Assembly: GCA_021325555.1 (NCBI GenBank)
Contig: JAJPGY010000013.1
Location: 124,001 to 188,000, forward strand
Direction: 5' to 3'
DNA from: Pseudomonadota bacterium
Lineage (GTDB): Bacteria > Cyanobacteriota > Vampirovibrionia > Obscuribacterales > Obscuribacteraceae
Length of the DNA stretch: 64,000 bases
Part shown: piece by piece, positions 50,192 through 59,041 of the stretch
Position numbering within the stretch: position 1 is the stretch's first letter
Layout: every line of letters starts with the position of its first letter
Notes under the pieces: generated by a model
Database searches by the model: none
What the model saw: the letters and a program-made list of their open reading frames with translations, nothing else
What the model was told of the DNA's origin: nothing
Translations under genes and position numbers: made by a program

Positions 50192-51460
50192 ATGCACGAG
50201 CTGACGCATTCACAACACGCCCACCCGGAGCTGGCGCGCCATCCGGAGCTCCTTGCCGACGAGCGCGTCTCCCTGTGTCTGGCCGATCTGATGCCGCCGC
50301 CGGAGCGCCCCGCCGCCCCCGAGCGCCCCGCCGCCCCCGAGCGCCGGCTGGCCGCCCCGGACCGGACAAGCGCGGCCGATGTCAAACCAGGCTTTGAGGC
50401 GCTCGCCACCCTTATAAGATCAGCCCGCAACGACAGGATCACCTTCGACGAGCTGGGCCGGGCGCTTGGCGACCGCAACATAACCGGCTCCCAGGCGCAG
50501 ATGCTGGCGCTGCTGCGCGCGCGATTCGACAGGCTGCAAGCGCTCGACCCCCCGGGCAGCGGGGGCGAAAGGCGAATCACCGCCCGGGCGATCGAGCGCT
50601 TCGACGAGCTGCAAAAAGAGGTCAAATCCGGCAGGCGCCGGGACGAGGAGAGCGTGGCCCTGGTCCAGGACGTGGAAGATCTGCTCAAGGACATGCGCGA
50701 GGCGGTCGGGCACACCGTGCGCCGGCTGTATGCCGACCAGCGCAATCCGCTCAACAGCGTCCGCCTGGAAGCCGTCCGCCAGTCGGGCATCGGCAACTGC
50801 TACTTTTACGGCGCGGCGGGCGCCATCGTCGCCCACAACCCGCAGGCGATCGTGGACCTCATGCGCGACAACCAAGACGGCACCGTCACCGTGACCTTTC
50901 CGCATTGCAGGCCCGTCACCGTCGGCTATCCCACCGACGCGGAGATCTTCCTTTTCCCCAAGCCGGGGCAGCACGGCGTCTGGATGTGGGTGCTGGAGAA
51001 GGCGTACGGGCAGCACTGCATGAACGACCCTGGCTACCGGGTCATAAGGAGGCTGCTCGGGCGCGCAGATTCCCCAGTCCCGCAAGAGCACACGGAAGGT
51101 CCGTCGTTTACCGACGGCGGGCTCAGGATCCTCACCGGCAGGCCGACTCGCTGGCTGTGGAACACGGACCAGGACAAGCTGGCCGGCACGCTCAGGGATC
51201 TGATGCGCGAAAAGCCGCCGCGGGCGGTGACCGCCGACGCCTCGATCAACGTGCGCACCGGCGAGGGAGCGCCGGTCTGGATGCACACTTACTCGGTAAT
51301 CGGGTACGACCACGCCACCCGAACGATCACGCTCCGCAATCCCTGGGGCAACTCGCCGCCCCGGAGCCGGGAGGTGAAGGATCTCGGCGACGGCAGATTC
51401 TCGTTGAGCCTCGATGCCTTCTGCCGTTACTTCTCCAAGATCTCTTATCCTGAGCGTTAG
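50192..51460 (+). CDS. Calpain-like (C2 family) cysteine protease
   Basis: 422 residues, no signal peptide. Residues 36-60 are a Pro/Glu/Arg/Ala repeat (PPERPAAPERPAAPERR). Residues 66-180 are helical with an EF-hand-like stretch NDRITFDELGRAL. The protease core has the calpain triad: Cys203 in SGIGNCYFYGAAGAIV, His365 in MHTYSVIGYD and Asn383 in LRNPWGN. Bacterial C2 proteases are uncommon and their targets mostly unknown. The N-terminus begins HELTHSQHAHPEL, unusually His-rich. It may be an effector or an internal signalling protease. Confidence 0.85.
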   Translation: MHELTHSQHAHPELARHPELLADERVSLCLADLMPPPERPAAPERPAAPERRLAAPDRTSAADVKPGFEALATLIRSARNDRITFDELGRALGDRNITGSQAQMLALLRARFDRLQALDPPGSGGERRITARAIERFDELQKEVKSGRRRDEESVALVQDVEDLLKDMREAVGHTVRRLYADQRNPLNSVRLEAVRQSGIGNCYFYGAAGAIVAHNPQAIVDLMRDNQDGTVTVTFPHCRPVTVGYPTDAEIFLFPKPGQHGVWMWVLEKAYGQHCMNDPGYRVIRRLLGRADSPVPQEHTEGPSFTDGGLRILTGRPTRWLWNTDQDKLAGTLRDLMREKPPRAVTADASINVRTGEGAPVWMHTYSVIGYDHATRTITLRNPWGNSPPRSREVKDLGDGRFSLSLDAFCRYFSKISYPER

Positions 51461-51538
51461 CAATTTCCCGCCAGGCTGCTAAACTGGCCGGCTACCGAAG
51501 GATGTGGAGACGAGAGCAGCTTCTGGAGGGTGGCAACC

Positions 51539-52690
51539 ATGAAGGTAGTCGTTGTTGGCGGGGCCGGGGCGATGGGTCAGGTGATCGTGCGCGACCTGGC
51601 GGAATCGGGGCCCGTGGAGTCGGTGGTGGCGGCCGACTTCGACGAGGGCAGGGCCTCGGCTCTCAGGAGCTGCATCGGCAGCCCGAAGGTGACAGCGGCT
51701 TACGCCGACGTCAGGGACGTCAATCAACTGGTGGGGGCGTTAGCCGGCGCCACCTGCGTCATCAACTCGACGCCCTACTATTTCAATTTGAACGTGATGG
51801 AGGCCGCGCTGGCGGCAGGCTGCCATTACCTCGATCTGGGCGGGCTCTTTCACGTGACGCGCCGGCAGCTGGAGTTGAGCGGCCGGTTCGCGGAAAGGAA
51901 GCTGCTGGCCGTTCCGGGCATGGGCGCCGCTCCCGGCATGACCAACGTCATGGCCGCAGCGGGCGCGGCCGATCTCGATTGCCTGGAGTCAATCGACATT
52001 GTCATCGGCTGCGTCGACTTTGCCGCCGTCGACCACCCCTTCTACCCGCCCTATGCCCTTGATACCATCCTCGATGAGTACACAAAGGAGCCGATGGTCT
52101 TCGAGGACGGCAGCTTCCAGTCCAGACCGCCGATGTCCGGGGAGATCGAGGTCGAGCTGCCGGAGCCGGTGGGGCGCAGTAAAGCGATATACACGCTGCA
52201 CTCCGAGGTGGCGACGCTGCCGCTCTCTTATGCGGATAAGGGGATCAAGCGGGTGACGTTTCGCCTCGGGCTGCCGCCGGCCTTTCACGAGCGGCTCAAG
52301 TTTCTCGTCGAGCTCGGGTTCGGCGGGCAGGAGCCGCTTTCGTTCGAGCGCTGCTCGGCGACCCCGCGCGAGATCCTGGCCGGGATGATCGCCAGGATTC
52401 CGGCCCCCAAGGGAGACCCGGATGACTGCGAGGTGGTCAGGGTCGACTGCCGGGGCACGAAAGACGGAAAACCGGCGCTGGTGCGGATGGAGACCACCGT
52501 TCGCTCGCACGACCGCTGGAAGATCTCCTGCGGGGCGCTGGACACCGGGGTGCCACCGTCCATAGTGGCGCAAATGATCGGCAGCGGGCAGATCGACGCA
52601 TGCGGCGTGCAGCCTCCGGAAACCTGCGTGCCGCCGCGGCCGTTCTTTGAAGAGCTTGCCCGGCGCTCGATTGTGATCAAGAAGGCATAG
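51539..52690 (+). CDS. Saccharopine dehydrogenase-family oxidoreductase
   Basis: 383 residues from ATG 51539 with GGAGGG eight bases upstream. The Rossmann start MKVVVVGGAGAMGQVIVRDLAES binds NAD(P). ADVRDVNQLVGALAGATCVINSTPYYFNLNVMEAALAAGCHYLDLGG is the family signature, followed by GMGAAPGMTNVMA. The family includes lysine-forming saccharopine dehydrogenases and carboxynorspermidine synthases; length and this signature do not separate them. It is convergent with fabD. Confidence 0.88.
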   Translation: MKVVVVGGAGAMGQVIVRDLAESGPVESVVAADFDEGRASALRSCIGSPKVTAAYADVRDVNQLVGALAGATCVINSTPYYFNLNVMEAALAAGCHYLDLGGLFHVTRRQLELSGRFAERKLLAVPGMGAAPGMTNVMAAAGAADLDCLESIDIVIGCVDFAAVDHPFYPPYALDTILDEYTKEPMVFEDGSFQSRPPMSGEIEVELPEPVGRSKAIYTLHSEVATLPLSYADKGIKRVTFRLGLPPAFHERLKFLVELGFGGQEPLSFERCSATPREILAGMIARIPAPKGDPDDCEVVRVDCRGTKDGKPALVRMETTVRSHDRWKISCGALDTGVPPSIVAQMIGSGQIDACGVQPPETCVPPRPFFEELARRSIVIKKA

Positions 52691-52750
52691 CGGGCATCGC
52701 CCGCGCCCGGTGCTCGACGCCGGAAGCAAGGGCGCGTGCAACCCGCCCTT
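52690..52750. terminator. Two stem-loops between convergent genes
   Basis: GCGGGC-ATC-GCCCGC (52690-52704) begins at the last base of the upstream stop codon. A second stem, AAGGGCG / CGCCCTT (52728-52750), overlaps the fabD stop codon. Neither has a T-tract. Position between convergent genes favours a bidirectional termination or 3'-end role. Confidence 0.45.
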
Positions 52751-53705
52751 ACGGGCTTCTGGTGGCGGGCGCGGCCGCGAGTTCTCTAATTGCCGCCACC
52801 AGGGTCTGGTAATCGAACACGTTAAGGACCCTTACGCCGCGGTCGATCTTTTTGACCATTCCCGCCAGCGCCTTGCCGGGACCGATCTCCACGAAGGTGT
52901 CCACGCCCTGTCCCAGCATGTACTCGATCGATTCGCACCAGCGCACGGAGCTGGCCATCTGCCGGGCGAGCTTGGCTTTGATCTCCAGGGCGGACCGCGA
53001 TGCGCCGGCGTCGAAGTTCTGCACGACTGGAAGGCGCGCGTCGGCGAGCGGGTACTTCGCCAGCTCGCGCTCGAACTCCGCGGCCGCCGCGGCCATGAGC
53101 GGCGAGTGGAAAGCGCCTCCCACCGGCAGCGGTATCACCTTGCCGCCGAGAGCTTTCGCGGACTCCCCCGCCTTTGCCACCGCCGGCGGGGCGCCGGAGA
53201 TGACCAGCTGCTCTCTGGTGTTGAAGTTGGCGACAACGACCACCTCAGAGGGGTCGGCGAGGCAAGCGTCGGCGCAGCACTTCTCCAGCACCTCCGGGGC
53301 AAGACCGATCACAGCCGACATGGCGCCGGCCGGGCAGTCCTCCATGAGCTGGGCGCGCCGCCCGACCAGGGCAACCGCCGCCTGCGGGGTCAGCACCCCG
53401 GCGGCAACAAGGGCGGTGAACTCGCCCAGGCTGTGCCCGGCCACGAAATCGGGCACCGGTCCGCCGGCCGATTCAAAGCACCTCCAGGCGGCCAGGGAGA
53501 CCGCCAGTATGGTCGGCTGCGTGTTCACGGTCCGCTTCAACTGCCAGTCCGGGCCCTGGAAGCAGAGCGTGCTCAGGGAGCGGCCGGCCATTGCGTCTAT
53601 CTCCTCGAAGGCCTGCCGGGCGGCATCGAGGCTGTCGTAAAGATCCTTTCCCATGCCCACGCTCTGCGAGCCCTGTCCGGGAAATAAGCAGGCTATCTTG
53701 CTCAT
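52749..53705 (-). CDS. fabD: Malonyl-CoA:ACP transacylase
   Basis: 318 residues from ATG 53705. It loads malonyl onto acyl carrier protein for fatty acid synthesis. The start MSKIACLFPGQGSQSVGMG, active-site serine motif VAGHSLGEFTALVAAG, the QPTILAVSLAAW segment and the His-containing GGAFHSPLM are all typical. An ATG at 53732 overlapping the fabH stop (TAATG) would add nine residues and may be used through coupling. It is last in the yceD-rpmF-plsX-fabH-fabD series. Confidence 0.95.
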   Translation of the reverse strand: MSKIACLFPGQGSQSVGMGKDLYDSLDAARQAFEEIDAMAGRSLSTLCFQGPDWQLKRTVNTQPTILAVSLAAWRCFESAGGPVPDFVAGHSLGEFTALVAAGVLTPQAAVALVGRRAQLMEDCPAGAMSAVIGLAPEVLEKCCADACLADPSEVVVVANFNTREQLVISGAPPAVAKAGESAKALGGKVIPLPVGGAFHSPLMAAAAAEFERELAKYPLADARLPVVQNFDAGASRSALEIKAKLARQMASSVRWCESIEYMLGQGVDTFVEIGPGKALAGMVKKIDRGVRVLNVFDYQTLVAAIRELAAAPATRSP

Positions 53706-53731
53706 CTGCTGGCCGAACGCCCCCTGTCTCA

Positions 53732-54736
53732 TTATGTGCCGGCCGTCCAGCGGACAATGGCCGAGCCCCACGTCAAGCCGCCACCGAAGCCGACAAGGGC
53801 GCAGGTGGCCGGCGGCACGATCTGCCTGCGCCTGAGCGCATCGCGAAGCGCAAGCGGAATTGAGGCTGCCGACGTGTTGCCGTACTGATCGAGATTGCTC
53901 ACGATCTGCTCCGGTCTCATGCCCAGGCGCTCGGCCACCGCCTTGATGATCCGCTGGTTGGCCTGGTGCGGCACCAGGAAATCCAGGTCGTCGACGCGGA
54001 TGCCCGCGCGGGCGCAGGCAGCCTTCACCGCCTCCGGCACCGCGTTGACGGCAAACTCGTAGATGGCGCGACCGTTCATGTGCAGGAACCTGTGCATCGC
54101 CTTCGGCGGCGTGGTGCCCGCGTGCGGGTAGGCGGCGCCCGTGTTGGGGATAAGGAGAAGGTGCCCGCCCGAGCCGTCTGCCCGCAGGTAGGTGGCCAGG
54201 ATCTCATTATCCCCGTCGGTGGCCTGCATGACAAAAGCGCCGGCGCCGTCCCCGAAGAGGATGCAGGTGTTGCGGTCCTCCCAGTTCAAGAAGCGCGAGT
54301 GAATGTCCACGCCGACGATGAGCACGGTCTTGAAGGTGCCGGAGCCGATGAACTGCTGGCCCACGGCCAGCGCGTAGATAACCCCGGTGCAGGCCGCCTC
54401 CAGATCGAAGGCCGCCGCCCGAGCGGCCCCGACCGCTGCCTGCACCATACAGGCGGTCGACGGATAAAGGTTGTCCGGCGTGGAGGTGGCGACGATGATC
54501 AGGTCGATGATGCCCGAGTCGATGCCGGCGTGCGCGATCGCCTCCCTGGCGGCGTCGATGGCCAGCCCGCTTGCCGTCTCGTCTTCGGAGACCACCCGCC
54601 GCTCTTTGATGCCGGTCCTGGTGGTGATCCACTCGTCCGAGGTGTCGACGAGCTTCTCCAGGTCCGCGTTGGTCACTACCGCCGCGGGCACGGCCGCGCC
54701 GACCCCGATTAGTCTTGCTCCGACAAGCTGGCTCAC
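53732..54736 (-). CDS. fabH: 3-oxoacyl-ACP synthase III
   Basis: 334 residues from GTG 54736, which shares one base with the plsX stop and has GGGAG upstream. It starts fatty acid synthesis by condensing acetyl-CoA with malonyl-ACP. The Cys-His-Asn triad is seen in LEAACTGVIYALAVG, FLVPHQANQRIIKAVAERLG and LDQYGNTSAASIPLAL. DEWITTRTGIKERRV is the CoA-binding signature. Confidence 0.96.
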   Translation of the reverse strand: MSQLVGARLIGVGAAVPAAVVTNADLEKLVDTSDEWITTRTGIKERRVVSEDETASGLAIDAAREAIAHAGIDSGIIDLIIVATSTPDNLYPSTACMVQAAVGAARAAAFDLEAACTGVIYALAVGQQFIGSGTFKTVLIVGVDIHSRFLNWEDRNTCILFGDGAGAFVMQATDGDNEILATYLRADGSGGHLLLIPNTGAAYPHAGTTPPKAMHRFLHMNGRAIYEFAVNAVPEAVKAACARAGIRVDDLDFLVPHQANQRIIKAVAERLGMRPEQIVSNLDQYGNTSAASIPLALRDALRRRQIVPPATCALVGFGGGLTWGSAIVRWTAGT

Positions 54737-55749
54737 TACTTGCTCCCGGCCGCCACCAGGCTCAATGTCCACTCGATCTGCTGAACGATATTGGCGGCGA
54801 TCATATCCCTGGCTACGCGGATGGCGTTCTTGATCGCCGTATGCTTTGAGCCGCCGTGGGCGATGACGCAAACGCCCTTGACACCGATGAGAAGCGCTCC
54901 CCCGGATTCATTGTAATCAATCCGCCGCTTGACGGCCTGCAGCGCCGGCTGCGACAGGATCGCCGCCGTTTTTCCGCGCAGCGAGCTCATGAGCTCGTGG
55001 CGCAGCATCAGGCTCACCATCCTGGCTATCCCCTCCGCCGTCTTGAGGGCGACGTTTCCCGTGAAACCGTCGGTTACCACCACGTCGACCTTGCCCAGGG
55101 GGAAATCGCGCCCCTCGGTAAAGCCGATAAAATTGAGCTGCTTGTTCTCCTTGAACAGCTTGTAAGCGTGCTGCACCAGGGCAGTGCCCTTAGTCTCCTC
55201 GGTGCCTATGTTGAGCAGCCCGACCTTGGGATCTTTTGTGCCGAACAGGCCCTGCGAGAGGATCGAGCCCATGAGCCCGAACTGCAGGAGCTGGTGCGCG
55301 TCGCACTCCACATTGGCGCCGACGTCCAGCACGACCACCGGGCGCTCCACCGCCGTCGGCATTACACAGGCGATCGCCGAGCGGGACACATTGGGGATAC
55401 GCCCGAGCTCCATCTGCGCGGCCACCGCCGCCGCCCCGGTCGACCCGGCCGCCACCATCCCATCGGCAAGCCCTTCGGAGACCTGCCGGGTGGTGACGAC
55501 TATCGACGAATCCTTTTTCTTGACGATGGCACGGCTGGGCTTCTCGTCCATGGCCACCACCTCGGAGGCCGGGACGATGCTTATGTCCAGCCCCCTGATC
55601 TCGTGGCGCTTCAGCTCCTCGGACACCGCATCCGGGGGTCCGACCAGCTGCACGGCGACGCCGTACTCCCTGGCGGCGAGAACGGCACCATAGACCACCT
55701 CGCGGGGAGCATAATCTCCACCCATGGCGTCGACTGCGATGCGAATCAT
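54736..55749 (-). CDS. plsX: Phosphate acyltransferase PlsX
   Basis: 337 residues, normal length. It makes acyl-phosphate from acyl-ACP for phospholipid synthesis. Diagnostic segments: IRIAVDAMGGDYAPREVVYGAV, MDEKPSRAIVKKKDSSIVV, GLADGMVAAGSTGAAAVAA, LDVGANVECDAHQLLQFGLMG, GLLNIGTEETKG and DVVVTDGFTGNVALKTAEG. Encoded just after rpmF, as in many bacteria, linking membrane lipid and ribosome production. Confidence 0.96.
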   Translation of the reverse strand: MIRIAVDAMGGDYAPREVVYGAVLAAREYGVAVQLVGPPDAVSEELKRHEIRGLDISIVPASEVVAMDEKPSRAIVKKKDSSIVVTTRQVSEGLADGMVAAGSTGAAAVAAQMELGRIPNVSRSAIACVMPTAVERPVVVLDVGANVECDAHQLLQFGLMGSILSQGLFGTKDPKVGLLNIGTEETKGTALVQHAYKLFKENKQLNFIGFTEGRDFPLGKVDVVVTDGFTGNVALKTAEGIARMVSLMLRHELMSSLRGKTAAILSQPALQAVKRRIDYNESGGALLIGVKGVCVIAHGGSKHTAIKNAIRVARDMIAANIVQQIEWTLSLVAAGSK

Positions 55750-55796
55750 TCCCGGCTCCGGCTCAAACGTTTCACTGAAAGCTTATCTGCCGCGCT

Positions 55797-55988
55797 CTAC
55801 TCGACCACCAGGCTGTCCCGGCGGCGGGCAGGGCGCCCGCGGTAGTAGCCACAGCTGGCGCACATCTGGTGCGGTCTGGCCGGCTCCCCGCAGTTCAGGC
55901 AGTTGACCAGGGTCAATACCCCGGCCTTCCACCGTGCTCGCCTTTGCTGCTGTTTCTGGTGCGAAGTCTTTTTCTTTGGTTGGGCCAT
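55797..55988 (-). CDS. rpmF: Ribosomal protein bL32
   Basis: 63 residues. MAQPKKKTSHQKQQQRRARWK is the basic rRNA-binding tail. The zinc ribbon keeps all four cysteines, CLNCGE and CASCGYYRG, so this is the C+ form. It lies between yceD and plsX on the same strand, the usual context. Confidence 0.96.
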   Translation of the reverse strand: MAQPKKKTSHQKQQQRRARWKAGVLTLVNCLNCGEPARPHQMCASCGYYRGRPARRRDSLVVE

Positions 55989-56031
55989 TGCTCTCGGGCT
56001 CCCTCCGACACGTACTCAAGTAAAACATTAT

Positions 56032-56565
56032 CTACGACTTTTCGCCGGATTCCTCATTTGGAAACAGAGTCTTTAAGTTCTTCCAGCGAGGGTCTCCCCC
56101 TGTCCGCTCAGCCTTACCGCGGCCTAATGAAGCGGCGGACCCCTCCTCGCCGGCGGGCGGTCCCGGACATTCGGCGCCGCAAAGGCAGTAGGTCGGCGTG
56201 GCCAGCGTGACGGCCTGGTAGACGATGTCGCTGATGTCAAGGATGCCGTTGTCGGGAATCGGCTCCACGAAGTCATTGCGGGAAAGCTCCCGCTCCTTCG
56301 GCACCGCCGCATCCTTCGACTGGTAGACGAGCCGCTCATCTATCTCCACGGGCAGGCTCTGGAAATAAGGTCTCAGACAGCGGTCGCACGTCAGCTTGAG
56401 CAGGGTCTGCACCCGCCCGGAGATATGCACCCCCCAGGACCCGGCCGTGAGCGTCAGATCGCCCACCACCGGCTTGACCGTCTCCAGCCCGGCAAGCGAC
56501 TCCTTGAAGGATAAGACCAGACGTTGCTGGGGCTGACCTCTTAGATCGTCGATGCTGACCTTCAT
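56032..56565 (-). CDS. yceD: YceD/DUF177 family protein
   Basis: 177 residues. The DUF177 core with LTLTAGSWGVHISGRVQTLLKLTCDRCLRPYFQSLPVEIDERLVY, the CxxC pair (CDRC) and DILDISDIVYQAVTLATP...CLCGAECPG is present. The protein is linked to 23S rRNA accumulation in plants and bacteria. A charged 35-residue C-terminal tail (KAERTGGDPRWKNLKTLF) follows the second Cys pair. It heads the rpmF-plsX-fabH-fabD cluster. Confidence 0.92.
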   Translation of the reverse strand: MKVSIDDLRGQPQQRLVLSFKESLAGLETVKPVVGDLTLTAGSWGVHISGRVQTLLKLTCDRCLRPYFQSLPVEIDERLVYQSKDAAVPKERELSRNDFVEPIPDNGILDISDIVYQAVTLATPTYCLCGAECPGPPAGEEGSAASLGRGKAERTGGDPRWKNLKTLFPNEESGEKS

Positions 56566-56605
56566 CGATTACCCGTCTGCTGTGTGAGATATATAATTCT
56601 ACGCC

Positions 56606-57985
56606 ATGGACAGCTTGCGCTTTCTGGCGGCGCGATGGGTGTTGCCGGTCTCGGGCCGATCAATAGAAAACGGCGTGGTGGCCCTGCAGGACCGGGAGAT
56701 CGTGGCGGTTCTCCCCCGGCAGGACCTCGCCAGGCGCTTCCCCGGCGCTCAGCTTGAGGATCACGGCCAGGCGATCATCACGCCCGGGCTGATCAATCTG
56801 CACACGCACCTCGACTACTCCGCTCTGGCGCTCTTTGACAACGAGTCGAGCCTGTTTGCCTGGATAAAGGGCCTGGTCGGGCGGGCCTCCGGGTGGAGCC
56901 CGGACGAGTGGCGGCAATCCGCGCTTGCCGGGGCGGAGGAGATCGCCCTTTCCGGCACCACCTGCGTCTGCGACTCCTCGTTGACCGGGCAGGCGGCATG
57001 GGCGCTCGCCCGGCTGGGGTTGCGCGGCGTGGTCGGCCTCGAGCTGTTCGGGGTTTCGCCCGGGGAGGCCGGGGCTCGCTGGCAGGACTGGCTGGCCCGC
57101 CGTGAGGCTCTCGCCTCGGCAGCGGACCCTGCCCTGTCCTCGGCCCTGGCAAGCGGCCTTGTTCGCCTGACGGTCGCGCCCCATGCACCATATACGGTGT
57201 GCCCCCAGCTGTGGGAGATGGCCCGGGACTGGGCCGAGCGGGAGGATCTGCCGGTTCTCGCTCACCTGTCCGAGTCCGACGCCGAGTGCCGGTGGATCGC
57301 CGGGCAGGACCACGACCTCGATAACTTCCTGGAGACTATGACGCCGGGCGGCATCCCGGGCGGGGCCCGGTCGCTTTCCTGGCGCGGGCACGGGCTGTCG
57401 CCGGTCGCCCATCTGGCCGCTCACCGGCTTCTCACCTCGCGGACAATCGCCGCCCACGCGGTGAAGGTGGATGATCGCGATCTGGAGCTCCTGGCCGCGC
57501 GGGGCACGGCCGTCGCTCACTGCCCGCGCAGCAACGCGCGCCTGCGCAACGGCGTCGCCCCGCTGGCCAGGATGGCGGAAAGCTCTATCAGGCTGGGGTT
57601 TGGCACGGACAGCGCCGCCTCCACGGACAACCTCGATGTTCTGGCCGAGGCTCGCTTTGCCCTGGCCGTACAGCGGGCCATCGACCCGGGCTTCTCCTGG
57701 TCAGCCGAAAGGGCTTTTCATCACCTGACCCTGGGAGCGGCGGAGGCGCTGGGCCTGGCCGGGCAGATCGGCAGCCTGGAGCCGGGCAAGCGGGCCGATA
57801 TAGCCGTCTTCCAGGTCGAGCGCCCGGCGCCTGCCGCCGCCAGCCGCCCCTACGACCTGCTCATCTACGGGCAGACCTGCATAAGCGAGCTCATTGTGGA
57901 CGGCCGGACGGTGGTCGGCGGCGGCGTTGTCAAGCCGGCCGGCGAGGCACCCCGAGCCGGCACCGCCGCCGCCGCCGGGGATTAA
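56606..57985 (+). CDS. Amidohydrolase / metal-dependent deaminase (ATZ/TRZ-SsnA-like)
   Basis: 459 residues. The metal-dependent TIM barrel shows ITPGLINLHTHLDYSALALF (HxH), the mid-barrel His in LVLAHLSES-like VLAHLSESDAE and AAHAVKVDDRDLELLA, and the Asp in LGFGTDSAASTDNLDVL. Flanking beta-sandwich segments sit at both ends (IENGVVALQDREIVAV; GSLEPGKRADIAVFQV). Relatives deaminate S-adenosylhomocysteine, methylthioadenosine, guanine or aminofutalosine; which applies here cannot be told. It is divergent from yceD and monocistronic. Confidence 0.87.
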   Translation: MDSLRFLAARWVLPVSGRSIENGVVALQDREIVAVLPRQDLARRFPGAQLEDHGQAIITPGLINLHTHLDYSALALFDNESSLFAWIKGLVGRASGWSPDEWRQSALAGAEEIALSGTTCVCDSSLTGQAAWALARLGLRGVVGLELFGVSPGEAGARWQDWLARREALASAADPALSSALASGLVRLTVAPHAPYTVCPQLWEMARDWAEREDLPVLAHLSESDAECRWIAGQDHDLDNFLETMTPGGIPGGARSLSWRGHGLSPVAHLAAHRLLTSRTIAAHAVKVDDRDLELLAARGTAVAHCPRSNARLRNGVAPLARMAESSIRLGFGTDSAASTDNLDVLAEARFALAVQRAIDPGFSWSAERAFHHLTLGAAEALGLAGQIGSLEPGKRADIAVFQVERPAPAAASRPYDLLIYGQTCISELIVDGRTVVGGGVVKPAGEAPRAGTAAAAGD

Positions 57986-58119
57986 ACTGCCTTGTCGCCG
58001 CAGGCAAATTGCTCTATTCTTACGATCAAGGTTTGGGTAGCAGGGTCTAGGGGAACAAAGGCCGTGGAATTTATCCAGGCCTTGCCGGCCGAACAGCCAC
58101 ACGCGAAGGTTGTAAATCA

Positions 58120-58815
58120 ATGGTAGGAATGCAAGACCACATCTGTAGCTCGACCTGCATGTTTTGCCGGGTGCTGGACAACCCGCAGCGCACCAAGCTG
58201 GCCGCCAGCCGCAGCACGATCGACAACCAGGTGCTCGAGCGGGTCAAGGAGCTGGAGCAAAGATCGATCCTCTCGGGCACGCAGGCGACCCTGACATCGG
58301 CCAAGGGGGAAGAGCTGGAGCGCCTGGCGCTTCTGGATTCGCTCACCGAGCTGTACAACTCTCGCACGCTAATCAAGGAGCTGAAGGACGAGCTCAAGCG
58401 GGCCAAGCGCTACAAACGCCCGGTGTCGCTCATCATGATCTCGATAGACGGCTTCAAAGACGTCAGCCGCCAGTTTGGAGCCCTAACCGCCGACGCGGTT
58501 CTGAAGGTGGTGGCCAACGTGTTGCGCGCCTGCGTGCGCGACGTGGACATTCCCGCCCGCTACAGCGCCGAGGACTTCGCAATCATCCTGCCCGAGACCA
58601 ACGCTTCGGGCGCGGCGATTGTCGCTGAGCGGATCAGGCAGAGGATCGGCACCCAGGCCATTACCCACAACTGGCACAATCTGAAGGTGACGGCAAGCAT
58701 CGGTCTGGCGTCCTTCCCGGCGCATGCCCGGGAGCATGACGAGCTGATCGCCAGGGCCATCCAGGCGCTCGAGCTGGCCATGCAGCGGGGCGGGGACAGG
58801 GCCTGTACTGTTTAA
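58120..58815 (+). CDS. Degenerate GGDEF-domain protein with N-terminal Cys motif
   Basis: 231 residues. The GGDEF fold is clear from LLDSLTELYNSRTLIKELKDELKRAKRYKRPVSLIMISIDGFKDV to TASIGLASFPAHAREHDELIARA. The active-site signature is RYSAEDFAIILPET where diguanylate cyclases have RYGGDEF, and the substrate/metal motif reads DGFKDVSRQFGALTADAVL, lacking the N-D-x-G-H-x-x-G-D pattern. Catalysis is therefore doubtful; ligand binding is possible. The N-terminus has CSSTCMFC, a C-x3-C-x2-C motif able to hold an Fe-S cluster or zinc. A helical linker (about 30-65) joins the two. Confidence 0.82.
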   Translation: MVGMQDHICSSTCMFCRVLDNPQRTKLAASRSTIDNQVLERVKELEQRSILSGTQATLTSAKGEELERLALLDSLTELYNSRTLIKELKDELKRAKRYKRPVSLIMISIDGFKDVSRQFGALTADAVLKVVANVLRACVRDVDIPARYSAEDFAIILPETNASGAAIVAERIRQRIGTQAITHNWHNLKVTASIGLASFPAHAREHDELIARAIQALELAMQRGGDRACTV

Positions 58816-58876
58816 TAAGCACCGCGCTTATTTATTACAGAAGCTTGGGTTCCATTGGCAGCTCGAAGCGCGGTGC
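58814..58876 (+). terminator. Overlapping hairpins between the GGDEF gene and secD
   Basis: Hairpin A, AATAAGC-ACCGC-GCTTATT (58814-58832), overlaps the GGDEF stop and is followed by TATTAC, terminator-like. Hairpin B pairs GCACCGCGC (58819-58827) with GCGCGGTGC (58868-58876). They share bases and cannot form together. Simplest role: 3' end of the GGDEF transcript; a switch in the secD leader is possible. Confidence 0.45.
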
Positions 58877-59041
58877 ATTCATTTCCTTCCCTGCTTCCCG
58901 TAACAATAAAATGGGTTAAGGGCTTGGCAGGGTGTTTCGGGCGGGCTCGCGAGCTTCAGTCAGGTAAAATGGTGCGTCGACGCCGGGCGATTTCGATTGC
59001 GGCCGGTTAATGAGCGCTCCCCCACCTGACTGACAAAGCAA

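Noticed and set aside
56606..57985. Assigning the amidohydrolase to the futalosine menaquinone pathway
   Set aside because: The metal-binding motifs are shared by many deaminases and no mqn gene is in the window.
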